A DNA stretch of 64,000 nt, taken from the NCBI GenBank assembly GCA_016699405.1, contig CP064972.1, positions 434,001 to 498,000 on the forward strand, read 5' to 3'. The translations under genes and the position numbers were made by a program. Of this stretch, positions 44,027-53,849 are shown piece after piece. A model generated the notes under the pieces. It saw only the letters and a program-made list of their open reading frames with translations, was not told the origin of the DNA and ran no database searches. The stretch is from Holophagales bacterium. GTDB taxonomy: Bacteria; Acidobacteriota; Thermoanaerobaculia; Multivoradales; JAGPDF01. The first letter of the stretch is position 1, and each line of letters begins with the position of its first letter.

Positions 44027-44518
44027 ATGCCGATCCCTGCCCCTGCCGCCCTCCACCACACCTGCTTCCTCGTGCGCGATCTCGAAGCCACGGCGCAGCG
44101 GCTCGCCGATTCGCTCGGGGTCGCGGCGTTCGAGGTGCGGACGATCGTGCCGGCGTGGAGCCGGGTACACGGCAAGGAGTGTCCGTTCACCTTCCGCGTG
44201 GCCCTCGGCATGGTCGGGGGCGCGGCGTTCGAGCTCGTCACCCCGCACACCGGCACGAGCGTCTACGACGAGCACCTGGCGACGCACGGCGAGAGCTTCC
44301 ACCACACCTGCCTCGTCTACCCGACGATCGGCGCGCTGCGCGAGGCCTCGGCCGAGCTCAAGCGGCAAGGGCGCGTGGCGATCCAGGAAGCCGGCGCCGG
44401 CGACCTCTTCGAGTTCGCCTACTTCGACTTCCCGGAGATCGGCTCGGCGGTCGAGGTGCTCTTCCTCGACATCGCAGAGATACCGCCGGCGGAGGCGGTC
44501 ATCCACCCACGAGGGTGA
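44027..44518 (+). CDS. VOC (glyoxalase-like) superfamily protein
   Basis: Protein of 163 residues with two beta-alpha-beta-beta-beta units. Candidate metal ligands are His in ALHHTCFLVRD, Glu in AAFELVTP, His in SFHHTCLVYP and Glu in AVEVLFLD, the same pattern as glyoxalase I/methylmalonyl-CoA epimerase relatives. The Gly-rich substrate loop of true glyoxalases is not evident, so lyase, epimerase or resistance functions all remain open. An AGGAG site lies before ATG 44027. Confidence 0.85.
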   Translation: MPIPAPAALHHTCFLVRDLEATAQRLADSLGVAAFEVRTIVPAWSRVHGKECPFTFRVALGMVGGAAFELVTPHTGTSVYDEHLATHGESFHHTCLVYPTIGALREASAELKRQGRVAIQEAGAGDLFEFAYFDFPEIGSAVEVLFLDIAEIPPAEAVIHPRG

Positions 44519-44822
44519 GCCCACCCTCGCGTTGCCGTTCCGTGGCGACATTCGGCTCCTCACCGGATCAGCACAGCGGGCGTGGGGCTCTCGTGCAGCG
44601 GGCCTGGCGTCGTCTCGTTCGAACCGACGAGCCGCGTGGCAAGCAACACGGCCTCCCTGGACGGAGGTGGAGCCCACGGCGAGACCGGGTCCCCTCTCGT
44701 CACCCTTGGCTCGACGACAAGACCGGCCGTGATCCGCGACAACCAGGCGGGCGCAGTGGCGGCGTGCCTGGATGTCCGCCCCCGGACCCGGACGGCGCCA
44801 TCCCTGGCAGGAGGCTCCTGCC
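44519..44822. other. Gene-free stretch before CSLREAI protein
   Basis: No credible ORF. The only clear structure is GGCAGGAG (44806-44813) and CTCCTGCC (44815-44822), a palindrome that contains the AGGAGG ribosome site of the following gene and touches its ATG. Folding would hide the ribosome site. Confidence 0.45.
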
Positions 44823-46241
44823 ATGCGCCCGTTCCTCGCCGCCTTCGTGGCGGCCCTGTCGCTGCTCACCTCGGTCGCCGCGCCGGCGGCGACCCTCCTC
44901 GTCAAGACCGCCGTCGACACCGATGCCGCCGACGGCTTCTGCTCGCTGCGCGAGGCGATCACCGCCGCCAACACCGACATGCCGCGCCAGGAGTGCCCGG
45001 CGGGGAGCGGCGCCGACCGCATCCTCTTCGACCTGCCCTCGCTCCCGGCGACGATCACCCTCGCCGCCCCGCTGCCCGAGATCTATGGTTCGCTTGCCCT
45101 GCGCGGACCGGGCCGCTCCGCGCTCACCCTCGACGGCGCAGGGCTCAACCGGATCCTGCGAGTCAACTCCGCCGCCGACGATCTGTTCATCGAGATCTCC
45201 GACCTGACGCTGGCCAACGGCTTCACGACGAGCGAGGGCGGCGCCCTCCACGTGCTCGGCGGCCAGGATGCCTGGGTGCGACTCGAGCGGCTCGAACTGG
45301 CCGGCAACGTCGCGACCCTTTATGGCGGCGCGATCAGCTTCACGCCCTCCGTCCCGACGTCGAGCCGGCTCGAGATCCGCCAGGCGTACTTCCACGACAA
45401 CCAGGCAAGCAACCTGGGCGGCGGGGCGCTGCGGATCTACGACCACTCGGCGACGATCGACGCGACGACCTTCGCGAGCAACACGACGGGAGGCAACGGC
45501 GGGGCGATCAACCTCTTCGACTCGGCTCTGACTCTCGCCCGGTCGACGCTCTCCGGCAATTCCGCCGACGACTTCGGCGGGGCGATCAGCGGCTCGGACC
45601 TCAACGCGCCGCTCGCCCTGACGCTCGTCGACTCCACCGTCACCCTGAACGTCGCCGGCGCGGATGCGGACCCCTTCGGCGCTGGCGGCGGCATCTCCTT
45701 CGACGGGACCGCGGGTGCCCGTCTGCTCACGCTCGCCAACACCGTTCTTGCCGGCAACTCGGACCTTTCGACGACCGCCCCCAACAACCCGGACATCGCG
45801 GGAATCGACGCGACCGACTCGGTCGCGAGCACCCTCAGCCTCGTCGGCGATCCGACCGGCGCCGACACCTTCTTCCCTGCTGGCGTCCCCAACGTGAACG
45901 GCGACTACGTCGGCACCGCCGCGGCCCCGCTGCCGGCGGCGCTCGAGCCGCTCGGCAACAACGGCGGCCCGACGCCGACCCATCGCCCCGATCTCGTGGC
46001 GGGGAGCTGGGTTCTCGACCGCGGGCAGTGCCCCGGCGCCGAGGCCGACCAGCGCGGCGCCGGGCTCGCTCCGGCGAGCGGGCGGATCGTCGACATCGGC
46101 GCCCTGCCGAACGGCCCGGGCAGCGACGGATGCGACCTCGGCGCCGTCGAGCGCGGTGCCAACGCCGCGACCGCCCTCGTCCTCTTCGACGACGGCTTCG
46201 AGAACGGCACGACGCTCGCGTGGTGGGGGGAGCGACCCTAG
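44823..46241 (+). CDS. Secreted CSLREAI-motif beta-helix protein
   Basis: Exported protein of 472 residues. After a signal peptide (about 1-23) the mature chain begins with the CSLREAI motif (DGFCSLREAITAAN). Parallel-beta-helix-like repeats follow with recurrent Gly-Gly-Ala-Ile/Leu turns (SEGGALHV, LYGGAIS, NLGGGALRI, GNGGAINL, DFGGAISG). A choice-of-anchor-like tail includes NNGGPTPTHRP. It ends with LFDDGFENGTTLAWWGERP, the same tail type as the DUF1566 protein at 4.9 kb. Probably surface-displayed or released; no catalytic residues seen. Confidence 0.85.
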   Translation: MRPFLAAFVAALSLLTSVAAPAATLLVKTAVDTDAADGFCSLREAITAANTDMPRQECPAGSGADRILFDLPSLPATITLAAPLPEIYGSLALRGPGRSALTLDGAGLNRILRVNSAADDLFIEISDLTLANGFTTSEGGALHVLGGQDAWVRLERLELAGNVATLYGGAISFTPSVPTSSRLEIRQAYFHDNQASNLGGGALRIYDHSATIDATTFASNTTGGNGGAINLFDSALTLARSTLSGNSADDFGGAISGSDLNAPLALTLVDSTVTLNVAGADADPFGAGGGISFDGTAGARLLTLANTVLAGNSDLSTTAPNNPDIAGIDATDSVASTLSLVGDPTGADTFFPAGVPNVNGDYVGTAAAPLPAALEPLGNNGGPTPTHRPDLVAGSWVLDRGQCPGAEADQRGAGLAPASGRIVDIGALPNGPGSDGCDLGAVERGANAATALVLFDDGFENGTTLAWWGERP

Positions 46242-46418
46242 GCCGTTCGAGAGCGCGATCACGCAGTGACGGATGCCACCTCGATGGCGCACTGCGATGC
46301 GGCGATGCGAGCGCGCGGGATCCCTGCCGCGTTCGCCATGGACCGTCACCTTGCCGAGCGGCGAGTCGGGGGCCGAGCGAAACTCGACGACGACACGAGC
46401 GAGCGTCCGAGGTCGGCT

Positions 46419-46442
46419 CGGGGCGCACGGCCGTGCGCCCCG
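46419..46442. terminator. 24-bp perfect palindrome between convergent genes
   Basis: CGGGGCGCACGG is followed immediately by its reverse complement, with no loop. It sits in the 246-bp gap between the CSLREAI gene and the reversed binding-protein remnant. No T-tract. Bidirectional termination is likely, a protein-binding site possible. Confidence 0.45.
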
Positions 46443-46458
46443 GCGGGATCGAGGCCAC

Positions 46459-46479
46459 CGGCCGGCAGAGCGCCGGCCG
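46459..46479. terminator. Second hairpin in the convergent gap
   Basis: CGGCCGGC (46459-46466) and GCCGGCCG (46472-46479) pair perfectly around a 5-nt loop, 9 bp beyond the stop of the binding-protein remnant. Confidence 0.4.
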
Positions 46480-46487
46480 ATCCGTCG

Positions 46488-47033
46488 TCACTTCGGCCAC
46501 TTGCCCAGATCGGCCCGGAAGCGAGCGCCCTCCTCGAGCCAAGCGTTGTCGCGGTAGACGGTGAGCCAGCTGTCGAGGAAGTTGAGGAAGTCGGCGTCGC
46601 CCTTGCGCACGCCCATCGCCGAGACGGTCGAGTGCAGCGGCTCGGGCAGCGGCAGGAAGAGCTTGTCCGGCGCGCTCCGGACGACGGCGCGCGGCGCGAA
46701 GGTCGGCACCAGCACGGCGTGTGCCTCGCCCTCGAGCACGGCCGCCATCGGATCGGCGTCGCCCTCGACGAGCACCAGCGTGGCGCGCGGGAAGAGCCGT
46801 CGCGCCGTGCCTTCCTGGACGGTGCCGGCGTAGACGACGAGCTTGACCTCGGGCCGGTCGAAATCCTCGCGCGTCGTGAGCTTCTCGGCCGCCGCGCGAC
46901 TGGCGACGAGGTCGATCCCCTCGTGCGAGGTCGGCGCCGAGTCGCTGATCACCAGGGCGCGCGCCGTGGTGACCCAGAGGCCGCTGACGATCACGCCGAA
47001 CTGGCGGTCGAGCAGGTCGGGGATGATCTGCGA
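46488..47033 (-). pseudogene. C-terminal remnant of a family-3 solute-binding protein
   Basis: About 180 residues match the second half of an amino-acid-type periplasmic binding protein: IIPDLLDRQFGVIVSGLWVTTARA, AGTVQEGTARRLFPRA, VLEGEAHAVLVPTF and LGKWPK at the end. The signal peptide and first lobe are missing. Upstream the frame runs into a different gene fragment (DUF3011-like) that is intact only in another frame. The join near 47033 therefore marks a deletion, rearrangement or assembly error. No start codon with a leader peptide is available, so a functional product is unlikely. Confidence 0.7.
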
Positions 47034-47248
47034 CCCCAGACGCCATTGCGGTTGTAGCCCCAGATCTGGCCGAAGGTGCAGCGCGTTCGCGGGAGCTGAC
47101 CGTCCAGGGTAGCGCGGTTGTCGGACCACACACTGCGCTCGCGGTAGCGTTCGCGATCACGATCGCGCTCGCAGCGCACCCTGGACTCCGCGAAGGCGGT
47201 CGTGGTGGCGAAGACCGTCACGCCGAGGACCGCGGCGACGACCTTCAT
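47034..47248 (-). pseudogene. N-terminal fragment of a DUF3011-like secreted protein
   Basis: Starts at ATG 47248 with a clean signal peptide (MKVVAAVLGVTVFATTTAFA). A DUF3011-like unit follows (VRCERDRDRERYRERSV; TRCTFGQIWGYNRNGVWG), with the paired Cys and WGY...GVW pattern of that family. Continuity is lost at about 47033, where the other strand-mate, the binding-protein remnant, begins in a second frame. Intact members usually continue with further repeats. Confidence 0.65.
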
Positions 47249-47422
47249 GACGATTCCAGTTCGGATGAGTGCCCCCGGTCGCGGTGGAGCCCGAAATCGT
47301 GCCAGCCGCGCCCGACGTTCGTCGACCGCTCGTCGCCGGATCCGCGGCGGCACCAGCGCCCCGTGCCGCGGTGTCCCCGACCGGCCGCCGGCCGCGCACC
47401 ATTTCCGGAGGGGCTGGTGGCC

Positions 47423-47884
47423 ATGAACCGCTTGCGAGAGCTCGTCGCCGCGCGACCGCGGCTTTCGTTCGTCGTCCTCAACCTGCTGCTGGCGGGTGCG
47501 TCCCTGCTTTGGCTGGGGCGCGACAGCGCGGCGCCCGTCGGTGCCTGGATCGCGGCTGCGGTCGTCGTTCCTGGCGTCGCAGGCTCATTCTGGCGGGCCC
47601 GCTCACGCTGGCGGCAGGCCGCGGTGCTCTACCTTGCCTTCGTCCTGTTCTGCTGGTCGTTCACCCTCTTCGACGTGGCCGACCACCTCGGGGAGGTGAC
47701 CTCGATCGGCGACCTCCCGGCATCGCTCGGCGGTCTCGTGCTCCGCGGCTTCGCCTTCGTGCTCTTCGGGCACCTCTTCGGCGCCCCCTCTCTGGCGGTG
47801 GCGTTGCTGGCGAACCTACTGGCCTTCCCGCCGCGGACGGAACCGCCGTCGCCGGACCGTCCCGCCCGACCCGCCGAAGGGTGA
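47423..47884 (+). CDS. Hypothetical four-TM membrane protein
   Basis: Integral membrane protein of 153 residues with about four TM helices (about 15-33, 38-56, 65-83, 108-132) and a Pro-rich C-terminus. No family recognised. A GGAGG site lies about 11 nt before ATG 47423; a start at 47363 is possible but adds a non-hydrophobic extension. It ends 29 bp before a perfect-stem hairpin and converges with tRNA-Gln. Confidence 0.65.
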   Translation: MNRLRELVAARPRLSFVVLNLLLAGASLLWLGRDSAAPVGAWIAAAVVVPGVAGSFWRARSRWRQAAVLYLAFVLFCWSFTLFDVADHLGEVTSIGDLPASLGGLVLRGFAFVLFGHLFGAPSLAVALLANLLAFPPRTEPPSPDRPARPAEG

Positions 47885-47912
47885 CGTCCAGGCGCGCGAC
47901 GCCAAAACGACA

Positions 47913-47935
47913 ACGGCCGGCGGAGCGCCGGCCGT
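47913..47935. terminator. Bidirectional intrinsic terminator
   Basis: Perfect 10-bp stem ACGGCCGGCG/CGCCGGCCGT with a 3-nt loop. On the plus strand it is followed by GACGTTTCTTTC, on the minus strand by TGTCGTTTTGG. It serves the membrane protein gene and the converging tRNA. Confidence 0.7.
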
Positions 47936-47971
47936 GACGTTTCTTTCGCGGAATCCCTCGTTGGAGCGGAT

Positions 47972-48045
47972 TGGCTGGGAGGCAGGGACTCGAACCCCGA
48001 TTCTGCGGTCCAGAGCCGCATGTCCTACCATTGAACGACCTCCCA
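47972..48045 (-). tRNA. tRNA-Gln(CUG)
   Basis: Complete cloverleaf on the minus strand. The acceptor stem is TGGGAGG/CCTCCCA with discriminator G and encoded CCA. The D arm contains AATGGTAG. The anticodon stem GCGG/CCGC has loop CTCTGGA, giving anticodon CUG, and the T arm is GGGGTTCGAGTCCC. It reads CAG codons. glnS lies 2 kb away. A good promoter stands just upstream. Confidence 0.95.
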
Positions 48046-48056
48046 ATGGCCTGGGA

Positions 48057-48085
48057 ATCGTACCGGGCCGACCCGGAACGGTCAA
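48057..48085 (-). promoter_or_regulatory. Promoter of tRNA-Gln
   Basis: Minus-strand TTGACC (48085-48080), 17 bp, TACGAT (48062-48057), with the tRNA 5' end 11 bp further on. Confidence 0.7.
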
Positions 48086-48413
48086 GCGACGCGGGGTGAT
48101 TCGGGACCTCGGGACCCGGCGACCCGAGGCGCCGGCAAGGGCGACCGTCCGTTGTCGCAGGGCGGCGGCGCGCCGCACGGGCCCCCATTCCGCGCACCTC
48201 GGCCGAACGGTCGCACGGCTCTCCCGACGATGCACCTCGCGCCGGTGCGGAGGACGACGCACCGTCCTCTCGGGACTCCCTCAGCGAGGCGCGGCGGGCC
48301 CCCGATGAAGCGTGCGCAGGCACAGAACACGAGCGGCGCAGTCGCCAATGAAATCAGGCCTTTGGCGAGCTTTCGGCGCAGCGGGGCGTATGCTGCTTCG
48401 AGGGGGAACCGTC
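48086..48413. other. Gene-free stretch upstream of secreted CBM-like protein
   Basis: No credible ORF on either strand. TATGCT near 48389 may be the -10 of the gene at 48414, which has a GAGGGGG ribosome site. No other structure noticed. Confidence 0.4.
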
Positions 48414-49331
48414 ATGAAAGCAAGTCGCTTCGCCTGGGCCGCGATGCTCGCGGTGTCGGTTGCCGACCTCGCGTCGGCCGCCTCGTCGAACCTCGTCGTC
48501 AACCCACACTTCAACCGGGACCTCGCCGCATGGACCGCCTGGGACCCGGGCAACAGCACGACCGCGATCTACAGCGCCACCGACATGGACGGCGCTGCGG
48601 ACTCCGGCTCGGCGCTCGTCAGCGCCGTTGCACCGAACAACTTCATCATCACCGCGCTGCGCTCGAGCTGTTTCCCGGTCGTCGCCGGGCGCTTCTATCG
48701 CTGGTCGACCAAGCTGTTCATCCCCGGAACGCAGTCGGGAGCCGGCGTCGTCCAACCCGGGTTCCGCTTCTCGACCGATCCAGCCTGCGCCACCCTCATG
48801 GCACCGACCTATTCGGTGACCAACACTTCGGTGGTCAACACGACGGTGACGTTGCACGCCGAAGGTCCGGCGCCGGCCGGCGCGGTGGCGGGGCAACTCT
48901 GGCTGATGCCGATCAAGACGGGCGGCAGCGCGCCGTTCTCGGCCTACTTCGACGACGTCGAGGTGGTCGAGCTCGGCTGCAACGGGCTCGAATCGGACAC
49001 CACGCTCTGCCTGCAGGGTGGCCGTTTCGCCGTCACCGCCGCCTGGCAGTCCGGCACAGCGAGCGGAACGGGCCGCGCGGTGCAGCTGACCCCCGACACC
49101 GGCTACTTCTGGTTCTTCAACGCCTCGAACGTCGAGCTGCTCATCAAGGTGCTCGACGCCTGCGTCGTCCCCTTCCAGCACTTCTGGTCGTTCTCGGCCG
49201 GGCTCACCAACGTACAGGTTGACCTCACCGTGGTCGACACCAAGAACGGGACGACCAAGGTCTACCACAACCCGCTCAACACGGATTACCCGCCGAAGCT
49301 CGACACGAGCGCTTTCGCGACCTGTCCGTAG
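48414..49331 (+). CDS. Secreted two-domain protein with CBM-like N-terminal domain
   Basis: Exported protein of 305 residues with a signal peptide (about 1-22). The N-terminal half (NLVVNPHFNRDLAAWTAWDPG...VELGC) has the jelly-roll layout of CBM4/9-like modules, including FDDVEVV near its end. The C-terminal half (CNGLESDTTLCLQGGRFAVTAAW ... TGYFWFFNASNVELLIKVLDAC ... LTNVQVDLTVVDTKNGTTKVY) is a separate beta-rich domain that I know only as a recurrent unnamed module in secreted proteins of related bacteria. No catalytic motif. It lacks the FENG-W tail. Confidence 0.75.
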   Translation: MKASRFAWAAMLAVSVADLASAASSNLVVNPHFNRDLAAWTAWDPGNSTTAIYSATDMDGAADSGSALVSAVAPNNFIITALRSSCFPVVAGRFYRWSTKLFIPGTQSGAGVVQPGFRFSTDPACATLMAPTYSVTNTSVVNTTVTLHAEGPAPAGAVAGQLWLMPIKTGGSAPFSAYFDDVEVVELGCNGLESDTTLCLQGGRFAVTAAWQSGTASGTGRAVQLTPDTGYFWFFNASNVELLIKVLDACVVPFQHFWSFSAGLTNVQVDLTVVDTKNGTTKVYHNPLNTDYPPKLDTSAFATCP

Positions 49332-49395
49332 CGACCCGGGAGGAACGGCACGCCTCCGCGTCGACCCGGCGCCCCCGGCGCCGTTGTCAACGCGA

Positions 49396-49755
49396 TCAGC
49401 TGCGCGCGCGCTGCGCCTTGAGCGCGGCGAGGAGCTCGCGGCCTTCGGGAAGACGCGGCCCGTGCACGGCCACACGCGCCTCCCAGAAGTCGGGCTCACC
49501 CCCCTGCAGGTCCTCGCCGGCGACCAGTGACATCGCCGTGCCGGCCTGCAGGATGTAGGGAATCCGCGCCTCTTCGAGCATCTCGACGAGCGTCCCGAGC
49601 TCCTCGGGATCGCGCGTGGCGTGCAACGGCTCGAGCGGATGCCCGCTCTCGGCGGACGGCGGGGCCTCGTCGAGCGAGTCGACGAGCGGAACGTGACAAT
49701 CGGCGCAGACGGTGAAGCCGGGGCGGTACTCGCCGCCACATTCGGGACAGAACAT
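49396..49755 (-). CDS. Zinc-ribbon/DUF2007-like protein
   Basis: Protein of 119 residues. The N-terminus carries a zinc ribbon with two Cys pairs (CPEC, CADC). From about residue 40 a small alpha/beta domain (LEPLHATRDPEELGTLVEMLEEARIPYILQAG) matches the DUF2007 pattern of signal-transduction-type proteins. It lies 11 bp after arfB on the same strand, but TAGAAT 8 bp before its own ATG suggests an independent short-leader promoter. Role unknown. Confidence 0.8.
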   Translation of the reverse strand: MFCPECGGEYRPGFTVCADCHVPLVDSLDEAPPSAESGHPLEPLHATRDPEELGTLVEMLEEARIPYILQAGTAMSLVAGEDLQGGEPDFWEARVAVHGPRLPEGRELLAALKAQRARS

Positions 49756-49766
49756 GGCGACGGATT

Positions 49767-50186
49767 CTACTCGTCGTCGCCCGCCCGGCGGGAGCGCTTG
49801 CGCTCGCCGGTGCGACGCTTGGCCTCGAGACGACGGCGACCGGCAGCGCGGGAGGGCTTGGTCTTCTTGCGCGGGCGCGGCGGCGCGAGGGCACGCTCGA
49901 CCCAGTGGGCGAGCCGCTCGAGAGCGTCCTCGCGGTTCTTCTCGCGCGTGCGATGGCGGCTCGCCTCGATGATCAGCTCACCGTCGGCCGTCACCCGGCG
50001 CCCGGCGAGCCGCGCCAACCGCGCCTTCTGCTCCTCGTCGAGCACCCGGCTCGCCGCCAGCGCGAAGCGCAACCGCACGGCGGTCTCCACCTTGTTCACG
50101 TTCTGCCCGCCCGGCCCGGAAGAGCGGTAGAACTCGAAGGCGATCTCGTCGGCGGGGATCGCCAGGGATGGCGTCGGATCGCTCAT
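49767..50186 (-). CDS. arfB: Alternative ribosome-rescue factor / peptidyl-tRNA hydrolase ArfB
   Basis: Protein of 139 residues with the catalytic GGQ (RSSGPGGQNVNKVETAV) and a strongly basic C-terminal tail (KKTKPSRAAGRRRLEAKRRTGERKRSRR) that enters the mRNA channel of stalled ribosomes. Length and tail distinguish it from class I release factors. It releases peptides from ribosomes lacking a stop codon. It follows glnS after 23 bp on the same strand, in a cluster of translation genes. Confidence 0.93.
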   Translation of the reverse strand: MSDPTPSLAIPADEIAFEFYRSSGPGGQNVNKVETAVRLRFALAASRVLDEEQKARLARLAGRRVTADGELIIEASRHRTREKNREDALERLAHWVERALAPPRPRKKTKPSRAAGRRRLEAKRRTGERKRSRRAGDDE

Positions 50187-50209
50187 GAGGTCCCGGTGCC
50201 GCCGCTCGC

Positions 50210-51877
<1,668 letters not shown>

Positions 51878-51953
51878 GATGACTCGTACCCTCTCAGAAC
51901 GAAACTCTGCGGCCGCTGCCCTTCCCGCGTGAGAAGGAAACAGCCCCCCGCCC

Positions 51954-52018
51954 GGATTCGCGGCTGCGCCGGCTCCGCGGGGCCCGTCGCTCCGCGGAGC
52001 CGGCGCACCCGCGAATCC
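51954..52018. repeat. Near-perfect 27-bp-arm inverted repeat between gltX and glnS
   Basis: Arms 51954-51980 and 51992-52018 are complementary at 26 of 27 positions, with an 11-bp loop. The left arm begins GGATTCGCGG. It lies in the 170-bp gap after the gltX stop and 77 bp before the glnS ATG. No T-tract follows on either strand. The candidates are a terminator/attenuator and a palindromic repeat element. Confidence 0.65.
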
Positions 52019-52047
52019 TGCCCCCGAAGAGCGCCGGTCGCACGGCC

Positions 52048-53661
52048 TCAGCTCAGGGAGTGGGTCGGACCGAGGCGCTCCAGTGCGCGGTCCAGGCGCG
52101 CGAGCACCCGCTCGCGGCCGAGGATGGCGAGGAGATCGAAGAGGCCGAAGCCGACCGCCTTGCCCGAGACGGCGACGCGCACGGCGTGAACGATCGCGCC
52201 GAGGCCGAGGCCGCGCGACTCGACGAACGCCTTGCAGCGCTCCTCGAGCGACGCGGCATCGAACCGAGACTCCGGGAGAGCCGCAGCCAGATCGGCGCGC
52301 AGCTCGGCGAGCAGACGCGGCGCTTCGTGCGCGTGGCGGATCCGCTTGTCGAACGCCTTCTCGTCGTAGACGAGCGCCTCGTCGGCGACGAAGAGCTCGT
52401 CGTAGTCGAGCACGTCGCCGGCCACCTTGAGCCGCTCGCCCGCGGCGAGGACGATCGCCCTCGTCTTGTCGCGCGCCGCCGTGTCCGCCGGCGCGACGAT
52501 CCAGCCGGCGCGCTCGAGAAACGGCAGGGCGAGCGCGACGCGCTCGTCGACCGGAAGCGCCTGCATGTAGCGCTCCTGGAAGGAGAGGAGCTTCTTCGGG
52601 TCGAAGCTCGCCGCCGACTTGTTGACCCGCTCGAGGGTGAAGTGCGCGACGCGCTCACCGGCATCGAGGATCTCGGTGCGATCGTCGAGCGACCAGCCGA
52701 GCAGCAGCAGGTAGTTGAGGATCGCCTCCGGGAGGAAGCCGGACTCGCGGTAGAAGTCGACGATCACCGGGTTGAAGGTCTCCGCCGAGACGGCATGGCC
52801 GAGGCGCGCGGCGATCTTCCTCCCCCGTTCGTAGAGCTCGGCGAACTCGGGGTTCTTCAGGTACTTCTCGAGCTTGCGCTTGGAGAGCTTGACGCGGCTC
52901 CCCGGTTCGGCGACCACCGGCAGGTGGGCGAACTCCGGCAGCTTCGCGCCGAGCCCCTCGAAGATGAAGATCTGCCGCGACGTGTTCGAGAGGTGCTCCT
53001 CGGCGCGGATGACGTGGCTCACCTGCATCGCCACGTCGTCGACGACGCTCGCCAGGTGGTAGAGGCAGGTGCCGTCGGCGCGTTGCACGACGTGATCGGC
53101 CTCGGCCGACCATTCGGTGACGACCTCGCCGCGCACCAGATCGTGGATGTGGCAGGTGCCGGTACGCGGCATCTTGAGCCGCACGACGGCGCTCCGTCCC
53201 TCCTTGGCGAACGCTTCGCGCCCAACTTCGTCGAACGCCGCCCAGCGCCGGCTCGGCACGTAGTGCATCCGATCCGCCTCGGCCTCGGCGCGCTCGGCCT
53301 GGAGCTCCTCGGGAAGGGCGTAGTCGTAGTAGGCGTAGCCGCGCGCGACAAGGGTGCGCACCGCCTCCTGATAGATCGGCAGCCGCTCGGACTGGTAGTA
53401 CGGGCCGAAGTCGCCGCCGACGTCGGGCCCTTCGTCCCAGTCGAGTCCGAGCCAGCGGAAACCGTCGAGGATCGGCGCCAGCGCCTCGGCGACGTTGCGC
53501 TGCGCGTCGGTGTCGTCGACGCGCAGGATGAATCGCCCGCCGTGGCGACGCGCGAAGAGCCAGTTGAAGAGTGCGGTGCGCACGCCGCCGATGTGCAGGT
53601 AGCCCGTCGGGGAGGGCGCGAAGCGGACGCGCACCGGCAGGGCGGTTGGGTCGCTGGCCAT
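52048..53661 (-). CDS. gltX: Glutamyl-tRNA synthetase
   Basis: Class I synthetase of 537 residues. FAPSPTGYLHIGGVRTALFNW carries the HIGH-type motif and KLSKRKLEKYL the KMSKS-type motif. The C-terminal helical anticodon-binding domain is of bacterial GluRS type. TAGGAT stands 9 bp before the ATG, so the leader would be very short. It is followed by the hairpin and glnS. Whether it is discriminating or also charges tRNA-Gln is not decided by sequence, but the presence of glnS favours the discriminating form. Confidence 0.95.
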   Translation of the reverse strand: MASDPTALPVRVRFAPSPTGYLHIGGVRTALFNWLFARRHGGRFILRVDDTDAQRNVAEALAPILDGFRWLGLDWDEGPDVGGDFGPYYQSERLPIYQEAVRTLVARGYAYYDYALPEELQAERAEAEADRMHYVPSRRWAAFDEVGREAFAKEGRSAVVRLKMPRTGTCHIHDLVRGEVVTEWSAEADHVVQRADGTCLYHLASVVDDVAMQVSHVIRAEEHLSNTSRQIFIFEGLGAKLPEFAHLPVVAEPGSRVKLSKRKLEKYLKNPEFAELYERGRKIAARLGHAVSAETFNPVIVDFYRESGFLPEAILNYLLLLGWSLDDRTEILDAGERVAHFTLERVNKSAASFDPKKLLSFQERYMQALPVDERVALALPFLERAGWIVAPADTAARDKTRAIVLAAGERLKVAGDVLDYDELFVADEALVYDEKAFDKRIRHAHEAPRLLAELRADLAAALPESRFDAASLEERCKAFVESRGLGLGAIVHAVRVAVSGKAVGFGLFDLLAILGRERVLARLDRALERLGPTHSLS

Positions 53662-53849
53662 GATCCGTTCATCCTATCGGCTGCACGGCGATCTCGTCGA
53701 ACGGCCCGCGCTCGACGGCTGGTGCGACGACGCTTTGCCGGCGCTCGCCACCCCGTCATCGCGCGATCGCGGGTCTATACTGAAAGCGCGACGAGCCGCA
53801 GCCCGCGACGAGCCGGCCCGCGCCGCGTGACCAACCGCCGGAGGCCGCC

